From: an uncultured Acidobacteriaceae bacterium
GTDB taxonomy: Bacteria; Acidobacteriota; Terriglobia; Terriglobales; Acidobacteriaceae
NCBI GenBank assembly: GCA_903842065.1
Contig: CAIMKZ010000074.1
Span: 62,001-126,000, forward strand
Length of the DNA stretch: 64,000 bases
Reading direction: 5' to 3'
Below are positions 1 to 8,317 of the stretch, piece by piece. The notes under the pieces were generated by a model. The model did no database searches, was not told the DNA's origin, and saw only the letters and a list, made by a program, of their open reading frames with translations. The position numbers and the translations under genes were made by a program. Each line of letters begins with the position of its first letter. Position 1 is the stretch's first letter.

Positions 1-769
1 CGGCGATTGGGATGCCGCGGTTCGCGACTGCGAACAGGCCGTACGCCTGGACTCCGGCAACTCCACGTACCATATTTGGCTCGGCAGAGCGCTCGGCGAA
101 AAAGCCGGCAGAGCCTCCTTCCTCAGCGCCTATTCGATGGCCAAGCGCGTACTGGCGGAGTTTCAGCGGGCAACGGAACTCGACCGAACCAACGCCGGCG
201 CGCTCTTCGATCTCGGCTCGTTCTACGTCGAAGCCCCTTCGGTTGTAGGCGGTGGGCTGAGCAAGGCCGAGAGCGTGGCCCTCGAACTCGATCGTGTCGA
301 TCCGCCCCACGCATGGGAGCTGCGTTCCCGCATCGCCGAAAAGAGAAAAGATCCGGGCGCAGCCGAATCGAACCTGAGAAAAGCCATCTCGCTCAGCCGT
401 CATCCGGCCGTGCAATGGTCGGTGCTCTCGCGTTTCTTCGGCAACAGCAAACGCTGGGCTGAGATGGACTCGGCCATCGCCAGTTGCACCTCGGCTGCCG
501 CGCGCGATGCTGCTCACTCCGGGGTCGCGCTCTACGATGCCGCCGGCGTGCTCATCGCCGTTGGCCGCGATCAGGCGCTGGCCGCGAAGATGCTCGAGGA
601 TTACGTCAACGGCTCGGCAAAGACCGAAGAGGCGCCCGCTTTCATCGCCCTGACCCGCCTGGCGCGCCTCAAAGATCAGTTGGGCGATCATGCCGGAGCG
701 CAGGTGGCGGTCAATGCCGCTCTCCAGCTTGCCCACGACTATCAGCCCGCGAAAGACCTGAGAAGATAG
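1..769 (+). CDS. TPR-repeat protein, C-terminal part
   Basis: The reading frame is open from base 2 to the TAG at 767-769, so the gene enters from the left and its start is missing. The visible part, about 255 residues, is helical and has tetratricopeptide-like spacing, for example the stretch around DWDAAVRDCEQAVRLD at its left end and a later repeat near GDHAGAQVAVNAALQLAHD. Such repeats form a protein-binding scaffold; the partner is unknown. It lies 16 bases before the TolC-family gene on the same strand, so the two are probably co-transcribed and it may be an accessory protein of that export system (inference). There is no catalytic motif in the visible part. Confidence 0.75.
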   Translation, partial: GDWDAAVRDCEQAVRLDSGNSTYHIWLGRALGEKAGRASFLSAYSMAKRVLAEFQRATELDRTNAGALFDLGSFYVEAPSVVGGGLSKAESVALELDRVDPPHAWELRSRIAEKRKDPGAAESNLRKAISLSRHPAVQWSVLSRFFGNSKRWAEMDSAIASCTSAAARDAAHSGVALYDAAGVLIAVGRDQALAAKMLEDYVNGSAKTEEAPAFIALTRLARLKDQLGDHAGAQVAVNAALQLAHDYQPAKDLRR

Positions 770-785
770 GAGAGACGAGGGACTC

Positions 786-2123
786 TTGAGAAGGCTCATA
801 CAAGCGCGCGGTTTCGGTTTGGCGGCAGTAGTTGCAGCTGTGCTGGCCTCTTCCCTGTCCTGCACGGCGCAGGTCTCGCTATCCACCGTGGTCTCGCTGG
901 CGCAGCAGAAGAGCACGGCCGTCCGCCTCGCGCAAAGCGACGTCAAAAAGGCGTCCGCCGTTCTGTCCGAGACCCGCGACGTTTTTCTACCCTCAATCGG
1001 CTTCGGCTCCGGACTGCCTGCCTTCCAGCAGGTCGGTTTTACCGGCGCTCTGCCAACCATCTGGGACGCCAATGTGCACTCGATGGTCTTCTCCATGCCG
1101 CAGATCCGCTACGTTCAAGCGGCACGGGCTTCATACAAGGCCGCGCAGATGTCGCTCAACGACGCGCGTGAACAGGTAGCGCTCGATTCCTCTACGGCCT
1201 ACATCGAACTCGATGCCGTGCAGACCCTCATTGGAACCGCACGCGAGGAGCAGCGCGACGTGGAGCGCCTGCTTGAGATCGTCCAGCAGCGCGGTATCGA
1301 GGGCGTGGATCCTGCGCTGGCCGTCCTCCAGGCCCAACTGGCAGCGGCACAGCTCAAACTGCATCTGCTGCACCTTGAAGATCGTTCTCATGCGCTTGCC
1401 CGGCAGCTCTCGACGTTAACCGGTCTACCCGCCGCCTCCATCCTCCCCGATCATGCCTCGATCCCGCTGATTCCCGCGGTTCATGCCGATGTCGCGCCCA
1501 AAAAGCTCGCGCGCATCGAGTCCGTCGAGTTACTCGCCAGAGCAAAGGAGCGCACCGCAAAGGGCGACTCGGAACACCGCTGGATGCTGCCCCAGATCAC
1601 CTTCGGACTCATATACAACCGCAACACCACACTGCTCAACGACATCAATCAGTACTACAAGTCGAATCTGCCGGCCAACAACCTCAGCTCCGGTTTCTCC
1701 ATTCAGGTGCCGATCTTCGACGCCGGCGTCCGCGCCCGTTCCGCGGAGTCCGCGGCGGACGCCCTGCGCGCCCGCGTCGAGGCCGAGGAGGCACAGCGCC
1801 AGAACGACGTGAACATCGCCGATCTCTCCGACAATCTGCGCGAACTCGACACCCGCGCTGAGATTGCAGGCCTCAAGCAGCAGATCGCCGAAGCGCAGCT
1901 CAAGTCCGTCGTAGCCCAGCTTGAAGTAGGCAACGGCGCCATCGCCGAGCCCGGCGCTCCCGCACAGATATCCCCCGCCGCCGAACAGCAGGCACGCATC
2001 GACGAGCGGCAGAAATTCGAAGAGGCCATCGAGGCAGGAATCGATCTAAACAAGGTGCGCCTGGGCCTTCTGCGCGCTCTTGGACACATGCAGGACTGGC
2101 TCGACGTGCTCAAGGTCAAATAG
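786..2123 (+). CDS. TolC-family outer-membrane efflux protein
   Basis: The 445-residue product has a signal peptide (first ~28 residues, ending SSLSCTAQ) and long Ala/Gln/Glu-rich coiled-coil helices arranged as two similar halves, the pattern of TolC/OprM proteins that form trimeric outer-membrane channels for drug efflux or type I secretion. The length is normal for the family. The start is TTG at 786 with a purine-rich GAGGG just upstream; no ATG fits the signal peptide better. Neither an inner-membrane pump nor a membrane-fusion protein is visible, because the upstream part of the probable operon lies outside the window, so the substrate cannot be named. Confidence 0.85.
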   Translation: MRRLIQARGFGLAAVVAAVLASSLSCTAQVSLSTVVSLAQQKSTAVRLAQSDVKKASAVLSETRDVFLPSIGFGSGLPAFQQVGFTGALPTIWDANVHSMVFSMPQIRYVQAARASYKAAQMSLNDAREQVALDSSTAYIELDAVQTLIGTAREEQRDVERLLEIVQQRGIEGVDPALAVLQAQLAAAQLKLHLLHLEDRSHALARQLSTLTGLPAASILPDHASIPLIPAVHADVAPKKLARIESVELLARAKERTAKGDSEHRWMLPQITFGLIYNRNTTLLNDINQYYKSNLPANNLSSGFSIQVPIFDAGVRARSAESAADALRARVEAEEAQRQNDVNIADLSDNLRELDTRAEIAGLKQQIAEAQLKSVVAQLEVGNGAIAEPGAPAQISPAAEQQARIDERQKFEEAIEAGIDLNKVRLGLLRALGHMQDWLDVLKVK

Positions 2124-2218
2124 CTGAATCAAACACGGTGCACTGCTCTTCCACAGCGTTGCATCCCAAACGCATTCCTGATAATCTGAGTATGGTTCTG
2201 AAGAGGAACTATGTGTGC

Positions 2219-2295
2219 GCGCCCGTAGCTCAGCTGGATAGAGCGACTGACTACGAATCAGTAGGTCGGGTGTTCGAATCACTCCGGGCGCACCA
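2219..2295 (+). tRNA. tRNA-Arg (anticodon ACG)
   Basis: A complete cloverleaf. The 7-bp acceptor stem is GCGCCCG/CGGGCGC, the D arm carries AGCTGGATA, and the anticodon stem ACTGA/TCAGT encloses loop CTACGAA with anticodon ACG. The T loop is TTCGAAT, the discriminator base is A and the CCA end is encoded (2293-2295). The ACG anticodon (A34 normally becomes inosine) reads CGU, CGC and CGA. A short hairpin terminator follows. Confidence 0.97.
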
Positions 2296-2315
2296 TTCAT
2301 TTTCGATGTAACGAT

Positions 2316-2346
2316 ATGCGGCCTCTTGGCCGCATTCGCTTTTTCC
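2316..2346 (+). terminator. Terminator after tRNA-Arg
   Basis: An 8-bp stem, ATGCGGCC at 2316-2323 and GGCCGCAT at 2328-2335, with a TCTT loop, followed by TCGCTTTTT. This fits a rho-independent terminator about 20 bases after the tRNA. Confidence 0.75.
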
Positions 2347-2515
2347 GCGTCACTCTGGCCGCTGCCCTGCCTTGCACCCACTCGCCCAATCTCCTCACAC
2401 TCCCACGGTTAACTGACACGCTATGGATCGAGCCGCCGCGCGGAGATGCGCGCTGCCGAATGTGGTTCTTGCGCTCGCTGCATTCGGCCAGGTGCGCTTA
2501 TGTCGCGCTCTAACA

Positions 2516-2550
2516 AGAACGGGCGCCCACATCGCGTGGGCGCCCGTTCT
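2516..2550 (-). terminator. Terminator of the MFS transporter gene
   Basis: A perfect 15-bp GC-rich stem (2516-2530 with 2536-2550) and 5-nt loop lies 23 bases beyond the stop of the minus-strand transporter gene. The T tract that follows on the minus strand (TGTTAG) is weak, so the hairpin may act mainly as an mRNA end-stabiliser. Confidence 0.7.
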
Positions 2551-2572
2551 GTTGAGTCGGAATGAGTGATTG

Positions 2573-3865
2573 TCAGGCTGCCACAGGCGCCTTCGGAGCC
2601 CATTTCTCGCGCAGCACCACGATGCACGTAACCAGGCCAAGAACAAGGAATACATTGATGACCTGCATGGGAGCCGTGTAGCTGCCGGTTTTCTGAAGCA
2701 GCCATCCGGAGATGATGGGGGCGGCAATTCCAGCCAGCGACGTGGACACGTTCTGGATGCCGGCGACCATGCCTGCCGCTCCGGGAGGGATCAGCGTCAT
2801 GCGGCAGAGAGCCAGGTGGTTGGAGGTTGCCAGACCAATGCCGGAGAGCGAAATGAGCGCCCAGAATAGTGCAACGTTGAGCGAAGTAGTGCTGGCGCCG
2901 AAGATCTCGGTTGCGGCGATGGCGAAACCGGCGATGACGAAGCCCTTGCGGACAACAACCGGGTCGCCGCCGCGGCGGATCATGTAGTCGCCAAGCATGC
3001 CGGAGAGCAGCGCTACGATGGCGATGCCCATGAAGCTGAAGAACTGGAACGAACCCATCTTGCTGAGCGACAAGCCGCGCGTGTTGTGCAGGTAGTCGGG
3101 CATCCAGCTCATGCAGTAAAAAACAAAGTAGTTGTAGCAGAAGTTGATGACGATGGTGCCCCAGACGACAGGACTCGCGAAGATGGCGGAGAGCGGCAGC
3201 GCGGCGGCCTTCTTTTTGCCGGACTGGACAGTCGCCTGCGGGATGTCTTTGCGGACCATCAGAAGCCATGGCACCAGCCAGATGAGCCCGATGAGGCCGA
3301 TGACGAGGAACATGGACTGCCAGCTGTACTTGAGGATGAGCCAGGCGGCGAGCGGTGCGCCGATGGCCGGCCCGATCTTGGTGCCGATCATGTAGATGCC
3401 GATGGCCAGGCCCATCTGCCTCTCGCCGAAGTTCTGCCGCATCCAGCGGTAGCTGGCAGGGACCACGATGGCTTCGCCGGCGCCCGTCATGATGCGCGAG
3501 GCGTTCAACTGCGCGAAGTTGCGGCTGACGCCGGAGGCCGCCGAGGACACGCACCAGACGACCAGGCTGATGGCGTAGGGAATCTTGACGCCGTAGCGAT
3601 CGACGATCCAGCCCATGGGAATCTGGAGGGCGGCATAGGCCCAGAAGAAAGCGGAGAGCAACAGACCGCTATCGGTGTGGCTGAGGCTGAAGTTCTGAAT
3701 GAAACTCTTGTCGGCCACCGCGACTGAAATGTTGGTGCGCGAGGCAAAGGCCAGGACGGCACCAATGCTCAGCAGACCGAGAATGGTCCATTTCTTCCAG
3801 GCGGTGGTTTCGGTCTCGTTGGAGACGTGGATTGTGTCGATTGCCTTGGCGGCGGGCGTTGCCAT
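2573..3865 (-). CDS. MFS transporter, anion:cation symporter (ACS) type
   Basis: A 430-residue inner-membrane protein with about twelve hydrophobic segments. The loop motif WIVDRYGVK after the second membrane segment is the major-facilitator signature (GxxxDRxGxR type). Overall similarity in pattern is to the ACS family (hexuronate, galactonate, glucarate and phthalate importers), so uptake of a sugar acid with protons is likely; the exact substrate cannot be read. ATG start at 3865 with AGGGAGAATCTGC just upstream. The gene stands alone, with a hairpin terminator at its 3' end and 425 bases of non-coding DNA before it. It is not paired with a catabolic gene in this window. Confidence 0.85.
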   Translation of the reverse strand: MATPAAKAIDTIHVSNETETTAWKKWTILGLLSIGAVLAFASRTNISVAVADKSFIQNFSLSHTDSGLLLSAFFWAYAALQIPMGWIVDRYGVKIPYAISLVVWCVSSAASGVSRNFAQLNASRIMTGAGEAIVVPASYRWMRQNFGERQMGLAIGIYMIGTKIGPAIGAPLAAWLILKYSWQSMFLVIGLIGLIWLVPWLLMVRKDIPQATVQSGKKKAAALPLSAIFASPVVWGTIVINFCYNYFVFYCMSWMPDYLHNTRGLSLSKMGSFQFFSFMGIAIVALLSGMLGDYMIRRGGDPVVVRKGFVIAGFAIAATEIFGASTTSLNVALFWALISLSGIGLATSNHLALCRMTLIPPGAAGMVAGIQNVSTSLAGIAAPIISGWLLQKTGSYTAPMQVINVFLVLGLVTCIVVLREKWAPKAPVAA

Positions 3866-4224
3866 GCAGATTCTCCCTTAGCCCAAGCGCATATGGCTCA
3901 GGTCGCAAGTGGCTAGTTGAACAAAAAGACGAGCTAACTCTCGCTTCAGGATATCAAGCGCGTCAGCCGGTCTGTGCCTGATACTTGCCGCTATCGGATG
4001 AGTAGTAAGGTGAGCCAGACCGGATCGGTCACTAGGCCAAAGCGGATCGGTAGCAGGCGAATCCGATGAAAAGCGATGCCGGATAAAGGGGCTGTCCGGG
4101 GGAAAGCTTCTCCGCAACTCCGGAGAAGTGTTCTTCGCAGACATCCCCTTTGATCGAATCCGGCCGAGAAACTCTGCGCTCAGCTTGATCTGCTGGACCG
4201 TGGATTCACATCTTTCTACAAACA
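3866..4224. promoter_or_regulatory. Leader/promoter region of the MFS gene
   Basis: This non-coding stretch probably carries the MFS-gene promoter. It has several short repeats of the word CGGATCGGT/CGGATC and a perfect small palindrome, GACCG-GAT-CGGTC at 4018-4030, which could be a regulator site. No clear -35/-10 pair could be fixed, so this is only a suggestion. Confidence 0.3.
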
Positions 4225-4259
4225 AGAATCAGGGAACTCCGTAAGAGTTCCCTGATTCT
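4225..4259 (-). terminator. Terminator of the MBL-fold hydrolase gene
   Basis: A perfect 15-bp inverted repeat (4225-4239 and 4245-4259) with a 5-nt loop, followed on the minus strand by TTGTTTGT. It is placed 32 bases after the stop of the minus-strand hydrolase gene. Confidence 0.85.
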
Positions 4260-4290
4260 CAAATCGGCAGATCGATTACAACACGGGGCG

Positions 4291-5217
4291 CTAAGCTGTT
4301 TTTGCGAACCGCTTCTCGCAATACTCAGCATAGACCTTTGATTGGAAAGGTAAGTGATCGATCGCGGCATACTTATAGACTTCCTCACCGCGAACCTTGC
4401 GCACCTTTTCCAGCTCCGGAGCAACATACTCCATAATCTTCTCGGCGATCAACTCCGGCTTGCCCTCGCTGGTATATTTGCGGCCTATCTCCAACTGATC
4501 TTCCAACTGCTGGATGGCTCGGGTAATTACAAAGTCGACCTTATCCGTGATGCCATAGTGCCCCATGTAAATGTAGGCGGGCGGCGCCTTCATGACTTCC
4601 TTGAGCGTTGCCAGCGAAACCATGTTGTCCGAGTTGCGCGTGTTCAAAATATATTGAGAATCGGCGTCAAGGAAGCAGTTGCCGACCAGGTCGTTAATGA
4701 ACAAACCGTTGTTCTTCGATTCGTAGATGATCAGGCCGGTGGGCTGATGCCCCGCCGTGTACTTGATCCTGAACACCTGGCCGTCACCGAGATCGAACTC
4801 GTCGCCATCGTTCACGTAAACAATGCGATCTTCCGGGACCGGCTCCATCTCCATGGTGATTCGAGCCATCGTGCCCGGAGAGAAAATTGCTTTCCAGTCG
4901 ATACTGCCGGGATCGGTCAACCGCTGCTTACACGCCGGATGGGCATATACCTTGGCGTTGGGCATCTCCCTGATAAGTGGAGCCGCGCCGCCAAGATGGT
5001 CCTGGTGACCATGAGTGATGAATAAGCGAGTAATATCGCTGAGCTTTATGCCAAGCGCTTCGATCTGAGCCTTGGTCGTTTCAAACCGCATACGCTCGCC
5101 GGTATCGACCATGACTATTTCCTTGCCCTTGATGACATACAGAGACATGTACTTTTCAAAGCCCCGCATCATGCCGTCAATGCAATAGATGTTATTCAAC
5201 TGTTCCAGATAGCTCAC
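4291..5217 (-). CDS. Metallo-beta-lactamase-fold hydrolase
   Basis: A 308-residue protein. The metal-binding motif T-H-G-H-Q-D-H lies at residues 68-74 (ligands H69, H71, D73, H74), with further ligands H157 (TAGHQPTG) and D176 (NDLVG). This gives a complete binuclear metal site of the glyoxalase II/metallo-hydrolase type. There is no signal peptide, so it is cytoplasmic. The substrate is not evident; beta-lactamase, lactonase and thioesterase activities all occur in this fold. GTG start at 5217 with AGGA 5 nt before. It has its own terminator and stands alone. Its GC content looks lower than that of its neighbours, which may mean transfer (weak evidence). Confidence 0.8.
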   Translation of the reverse strand: MSYLEQLNNIYCIDGMMRGFEKYMSLYVIKGKEIVMVDTGERMRFETTKAQIEALGIKLSDITRLFITHGHQDHLGGAAPLIREMPNAKVYAHPACKQRLTDPGSIDWKAIFSPGTMARITMEMEPVPEDRIVYVNDGDEFDLGDGQVFRIKYTAGHQPTGLIIYESKNNGLFINDLVGNCFLDADSQYILNTRNSDNMVSLATLKEVMKAPPAYIYMGHYGITDKVDFVITRAIQQLEDQLEIGRKYTSEGKPELIAEKIMEYVAPELEKVRKVRGEEVYKYAAIDHLPFQSKVYAEYCEKRFAKTA

Positions 5218-5610
5218 TTGTTCCTGCTTTCTGGCCGCATAAGTCAGGGTATTAACTCGCAGCCTCTGTTGTTCGTTATTTAGGCGAGGCGACTACTGTC
5301 CCTCAGCCCCCTTCGATTGTTACAAGCGTTTTTCGTCTTCCGTATGCATGCACACCATTGATGCAACTCCTCCAGTATTGGAGAGGAAGAACGACGACGA
5401 GTCCGTCGACATCGGTTGCAGAATATCACCCAGCATCATTGCCTTGCCATCGCCTGCAAGTCTCCACAGGCGTACAACCGGCGGTTCATCTGCCTGATCC
5501 AATCCGCGTTCGCCCTGGCAATCTTACTGTCTGAAAATAGGATGCATCGAGAGCCACTCGTGATGCGCTTTTGTTTTATCCGCGCCGCTTCCCTGCCCGA
5601 CTCGCGCTGC
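5218..5610. other. Intergenic region, no supported gene
   Basis: Both flanking genes point left, so the promoter of the hydrolase gene should lie here. A 60-codon minus-strand frame (5320-5502) is open but has no recognisable product and no clear ribosome-binding site, so it is not called. No repeat or structured RNA is apparent. Confidence 0.4.
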
Positions 5611-6264
5611 TCACACCAGCCCAAGGTACGGCGCGGGATCGGGAAAGTCTCTGGCCAGCGTCTCTTGCTCGGCAGCCAGTCCGTAGCCGTCCAGCTCGCT
5701 GAAGCGATCGAGCAACAGCTCGTGAAACAGCTCCGCGCGCATGGCCTGCACATGCAGGTGCGGGTGCCAGTTGCCGTTCTGCGGCGGACCGCCGATCGCA
5801 GCCACAATCTGTCCCGGCTTCAGCCTATCCCCCGGTGCAACGCTCGGACTCTCAAGATGCGCGTAGATGAAGATCAGCCCTCGTGCGTCGAGAAACACGC
5901 GTGTCCCCCAACCACCTTCGTGGTCCGCGTCCTCGTCCACCAGGATGACGCGAGCTTCAAAGCTCGCTGCTACGCGCGTTCCCTGGGGCAGATTCAGGTC
6001 GATGCCCAGATGCAGAAATGCGCCGCTGGCCCCTAGATAGCTTCCACGCCAGAGATTGCTGCGATTTTCAAGATACCCGCCCCACGACCAGTCAATCCCG
6101 AGCCTCCGCTGCATGGCGTCGATCATGCGCTGGCACGCCGCCGGGTCCAGCAGCGGATTCTTCCCTGCTTCGAAGAGGCCGGGCTGCTCGCTTCGAAACC
6201 GCGCTGCCTCTTCGTCGAGATTTACCTCGCCGTGCGGCCGGTCCAGCCAGTCGGGAAAGATCAA
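5611..6264 (-). CDS. M23/LytM-domain protein, cytoplasmic-looking
   Basis: A 217-residue protein with the M23 (LytM, lysostaphin-like) metallopeptidase pattern: H-x3-D in HLGIDLNLPQGT, then IYAHLESPSVAPGDRLKPGQIVAAIGG, then the HLH motif in WHPHLHVQ. All zinc ligands appear present. Secreted M23 enzymes have a signal peptide and cut peptidoglycan; this one has neither a signal nor a membrane anchor. It most resembles the M23 module found inside some cytoplasmic multidomain aminotransferase/kinase proteins (recalled, not searched). The start is TTG at 6264, overlapping the TGA of the upstream kinase/GNAT gene as TTGA, so the two are translationally coupled. Confidence 0.75.
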   Translation of the reverse strand: MIFPDWLDRPHGEVNLDEEAARFRSEQPGLFEAGKNPLLDPAACQRMIDAMQRRLGIDWSWGGYLENRSNLWRGSYLGASGAFLHLGIDLNLPQGTRVAASFEARVILVDEDADHEGGWGTRVFLDARGLIFIYAHLESPSVAPGDRLKPGQIVAAIGGPPQNGNWHPHLHVQAMRAELFHELLLDRFSELDGYGLAAEQETLARDFPDPAPYLGLV

Positions 6265-7754
6265 AGGCTGCTGAACGGATCGAGATTCCGGATGTAATCC
6301 AGAAGCTCCTGCGCCGCCTCCGACCAGGCAGAGATGTTGTTGTAGTCCAGATCGACGTTGTTCAGGTACTGCAAGATGAGCGCATCTCCGAAGCGCGCGC
6401 GGGGCAGGATGCCGGCGAAGAAGAAGCCCAACTTCTCAAACTCCGCCGCAAGCCTGCACGTAGCCGGGTCTTCGAGGCTCAGGAACAGATTGATGGTCGC
6501 CACCTGTTCCAGACAGTAGGCTCGTTGCAGCTTGCGCACCGCGTGAACGACTTCGCTGCCGTATCGTGCAATAAATATCTCCGCACACCCCTCGGCGGGG
6601 TTCACGCTCGTGTCGATCTCGGTATCCAGCGCCGGCAGAGTGAGTTCGGCTTCGCGGTACTCGTGCGTTGCGCCCAGCGATGCATAGAGTTTCTCGATCA
6701 TCGCGCGGTGCTGGGGAGGCGCATAGATCGTGAGCCGATGCGGCGCCTGCATGTAGCGGAAGCTCAGCACTACGCTGATGCGCTGCGAGGGGTTGCCCGG
6801 AATGCCCTTGAACTTCCAGCTATTTGGACTGGTGGCCAACAGAATGCCGCAGTCGTGAAAATCGGCGCGCGCCAGAGCCTTCTGCGAAAAGACGTGGTTG
6901 GCAACGCCGTAGGCATACATTCCCGCAAGCTCGCGCGGCTTCGGCGAGTTGATCAGAAACTCGTTGAGCCGGTTGATAACGCCCTGGCCGCGATACTCCA
7001 CGTTGACGAAAAGAAAGGTCATCTCCGCGATGCGTTCCTGCGGCGACTGATACAGCAGCGCGGCGTGGCCCATGAAGATGTTGTCTTCGGTCACGGCTAC
7101 GCCAGAGATCAGATCGCCGCTATGGTTGAGTTCGACCAGCCGTTCTGGATAGTAGATGTGATCGTCGAAGAAGCTGTAGCCATGCGACTTGTAGGCGCAG
7201 CGCGAGATCTCAATGGCCTCTTCGTCTCTCATACGCCGCACTTCGTAGTTCAGCTTCTCGGCGATCGGCGCGGGCTCTGCTGCTGCCTCCACGGCCGGCT
7301 GTGCCTCCTGTGCAGCTTCCCCGGCCAGGTATTTGACCAAGTGCGTCTCCTTGCCCTGCGGCCCAAGATTGTGAAACGAGCAGTCGTCTACCATCGAACG
7401 CATCAGAAAGACGCCCATGCCGCTCGACTCGCCGGGCTGATAAGCGGGAATCAGGCTGGGATCGAAGGGAATGCCGGTCTCATGCACCACAACGCGGATG
7501 CCGCCGGCAATCGGCTCGCAGGCGATCTCAAACTCCGGACTCTCTTCGGCGTCGTAGCCGTGATGCATCACATTGGTCACAGCCTCTTCAGCCGCAACCT
7601 CCAGTTGGCTGCGCGCAACATCGTCGAAGCCGAACTGCTCGGCCACCTGCCGCACAAACGTGAGTGCCAGCGGCAGATAGGCTATCTGGTTGGGCAGCTT
7701 CAGCCGCGGCACCGCCGAACGAGTGGAAGATGTGACAGAATCACCGTGCGTCAA
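6261..7754 (-). CDS. Anti-sigma-type HATPase fused to a GNAT domain
   Basis: A protein of about 497 residues. Residues ~20-145 match the RsbW/SpoIIAB-type GHKL ATPase: N box around EEAVTN (N61), a G1-like box HETGIPFDP (91-99, with Glu where Asp is usual) and a G2 box GMGVFLMRS (112-120). From ~175 onward there is a GNAT acetyltransferase-like region with the acetyl-CoA loop YRGQGV. The frame is open further upstream, but TTG at 7754 is chosen because GCGGAGG precedes it by 6 nt and because the thioesterase gene begins divergently at 7818. It may be a regulatory kinase plus acetyltransferase; no cognate anti-anti-sigma factor is visible. It is coupled to the M23 gene downstream. Confidence 0.78.
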   Translation of the reverse strand: MTHGDSVTSSTRSAVPRLKLPNQIAYLPLALTFVRQVAEQFGFDDVARSQLEVAAEEAVTNVMHHGYDAEESPEFEIACEPIAGGIRVVVHETGIPFDPSLIPAYQPGESSGMGVFLMRSMVDDCSFHNLGPQGKETHLVKYLAGEAAQEAQPAVEAAAEPAPIAEKLNYEVRRMRDEEAIEISRCAYKSHGYSFFDDHIYYPERLVELNHSGDLISGVAVTEDNIFMGHAALLYQSPQERIAEMTFLFVNVEYRGQGVINRLNEFLINSPKPRELAGMYAYGVANHVFSQKALARADFHDCGILLATSPNSWKFKGIPGNPSQRISVVLSFRYMQAPHRLTIYAPPQHRAMIEKLYASLGATHEYREAELTLPALDTEIDTSVNPAEGCAEIFIARYGSEVVHAVRKLQRAYCLEQVATINLFLSLEDPATCRLAAEFEKLGFFFAGILPRARFGDALILQYLNNVDLDYNNISAWSEAAQELLDYIRNLDPFSSL

Positions 7755-7817
7755 GAACAGCCTCCGCTGAGGAATAGTTTGGGTGCTGCAGATACTATAG
7801 CCTTTGGAGCGCAACGC

Positions 7818-8228
7818 ATGGAGATCGATCTGAAAGCTGGAATGACCGGCCACAAACAAGAGCCGGTGACCGCAGAAAACACCGCCATCCAATACGGCAG
7901 CGGCAGCGTGGCCGTCTACGCCACTCCAGCCATGGTCGGCCTCATGGAGAGCGCCTGCATCGACGCCGTAGACGCCCATCTGCCCGCCGGCATGGGCACC
8001 GTCGGCATCGAACTCAAGATCAAACACACCGCAGCCACGCCCGTTGGCATGACCGCGCGCGCCGAAGCCGAACTTATTGAGATCGACGGGAAGCGACTGC
8101 TCTTCCGCGTCAGCGCCTTCGACGAACAAGGCGAGATCGGAGCGGGAACCCACGAGCGCTTCATCATCTCCGTCGACAAGTTTCTCTCCAAAGCCAATGC
8201 AAAAAAAGCGCAGTTCGTAATGAGCTAG
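7818..8228 (+). CDS. Thioesterase, FlK (fluoroacetyl-CoA)-like
   Basis: A 136-residue single-domain hot-dog protein. The pattern Y-x-A-T-P-A-M-V-G-L-M-E-x-A near residues 31-44, then VGIELKIKHTAATPVGMTARAEAELIEIDGK, is typical of the FlK-like thioesterase family, which hydrolyses small acyl-CoA thioesters. Whether it acts on fluoroacetyl-CoA is unlikely to be decided by sequence, since most family members are general thioesterases. ATG at 7818 with GGAG 7-10 nt before. It is divergent from the HATPase-GNAT gene (63-bp shared promoter region) and convergent with pnp, with a shared hairpin between. Confidence 0.8.
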   Translation: MEIDLKAGMTGHKQEPVTAENTAIQYGSGSVAVYATPAMVGLMESACIDAVDAHLPAGMGTVGIELKIKHTAATPVGMTARAEAELIEIDGKRLLFRVSAFDEQGEIGAGTHERFIISVDKFLSKANAKKAQFVMS

Positions 8229-8261
8229 AGCAGGCGCCTTTTAGCGTTGCATCCATGCAAA

Positions 8262-8289
8262 GATGCCTGGACCGAAGCCCAGGCATCTG
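8262..8289. terminator. Bidirectional terminator between thioesterase and pnp
   Basis: A perfect 10-bp stem (8262-8271 with 8280-8289) and 8-nt loop between two convergent genes. T-rich runs follow on both strands (GTTGTTTCT on plus, TTTGC on minus). Confidence 0.8.
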
Positions 8290-8317
8290 TTGTTTCTACT
8301 GCGATATTCCGCTATCC

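Larger units (their letters stand above)
2296..2572. other. tRNA-Arg to MFS-gene intergenic region
   Basis: No convincing gene is seen. The region holds the tRNA terminator near its left end and the MFS-gene terminator near its right end. The bases between them (about 2347-2515) show no integrase, no duplicated tRNA end and no clear att site. Confidence 0.5.

Noticed and set aside
2219-2600. Genomic island at the tRNA-Arg 3' end
   Set aside because: No integrase, no repeated tRNA end and no composition change follow; the next gene is an ordinary MFS transporter.
5320-5502. Small minus-strand gene of 60 codons
   Set aside because: No recognisable product, weak start context and no conserved-looking composition.
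6018-7800. Plus-strand extension of the thioesterase frame to 736 codons
   Set aside because: Only the last 136 codons from ATG 7818 match the family; the rest is antisense to the HATPase-GNAT and M23 genes.
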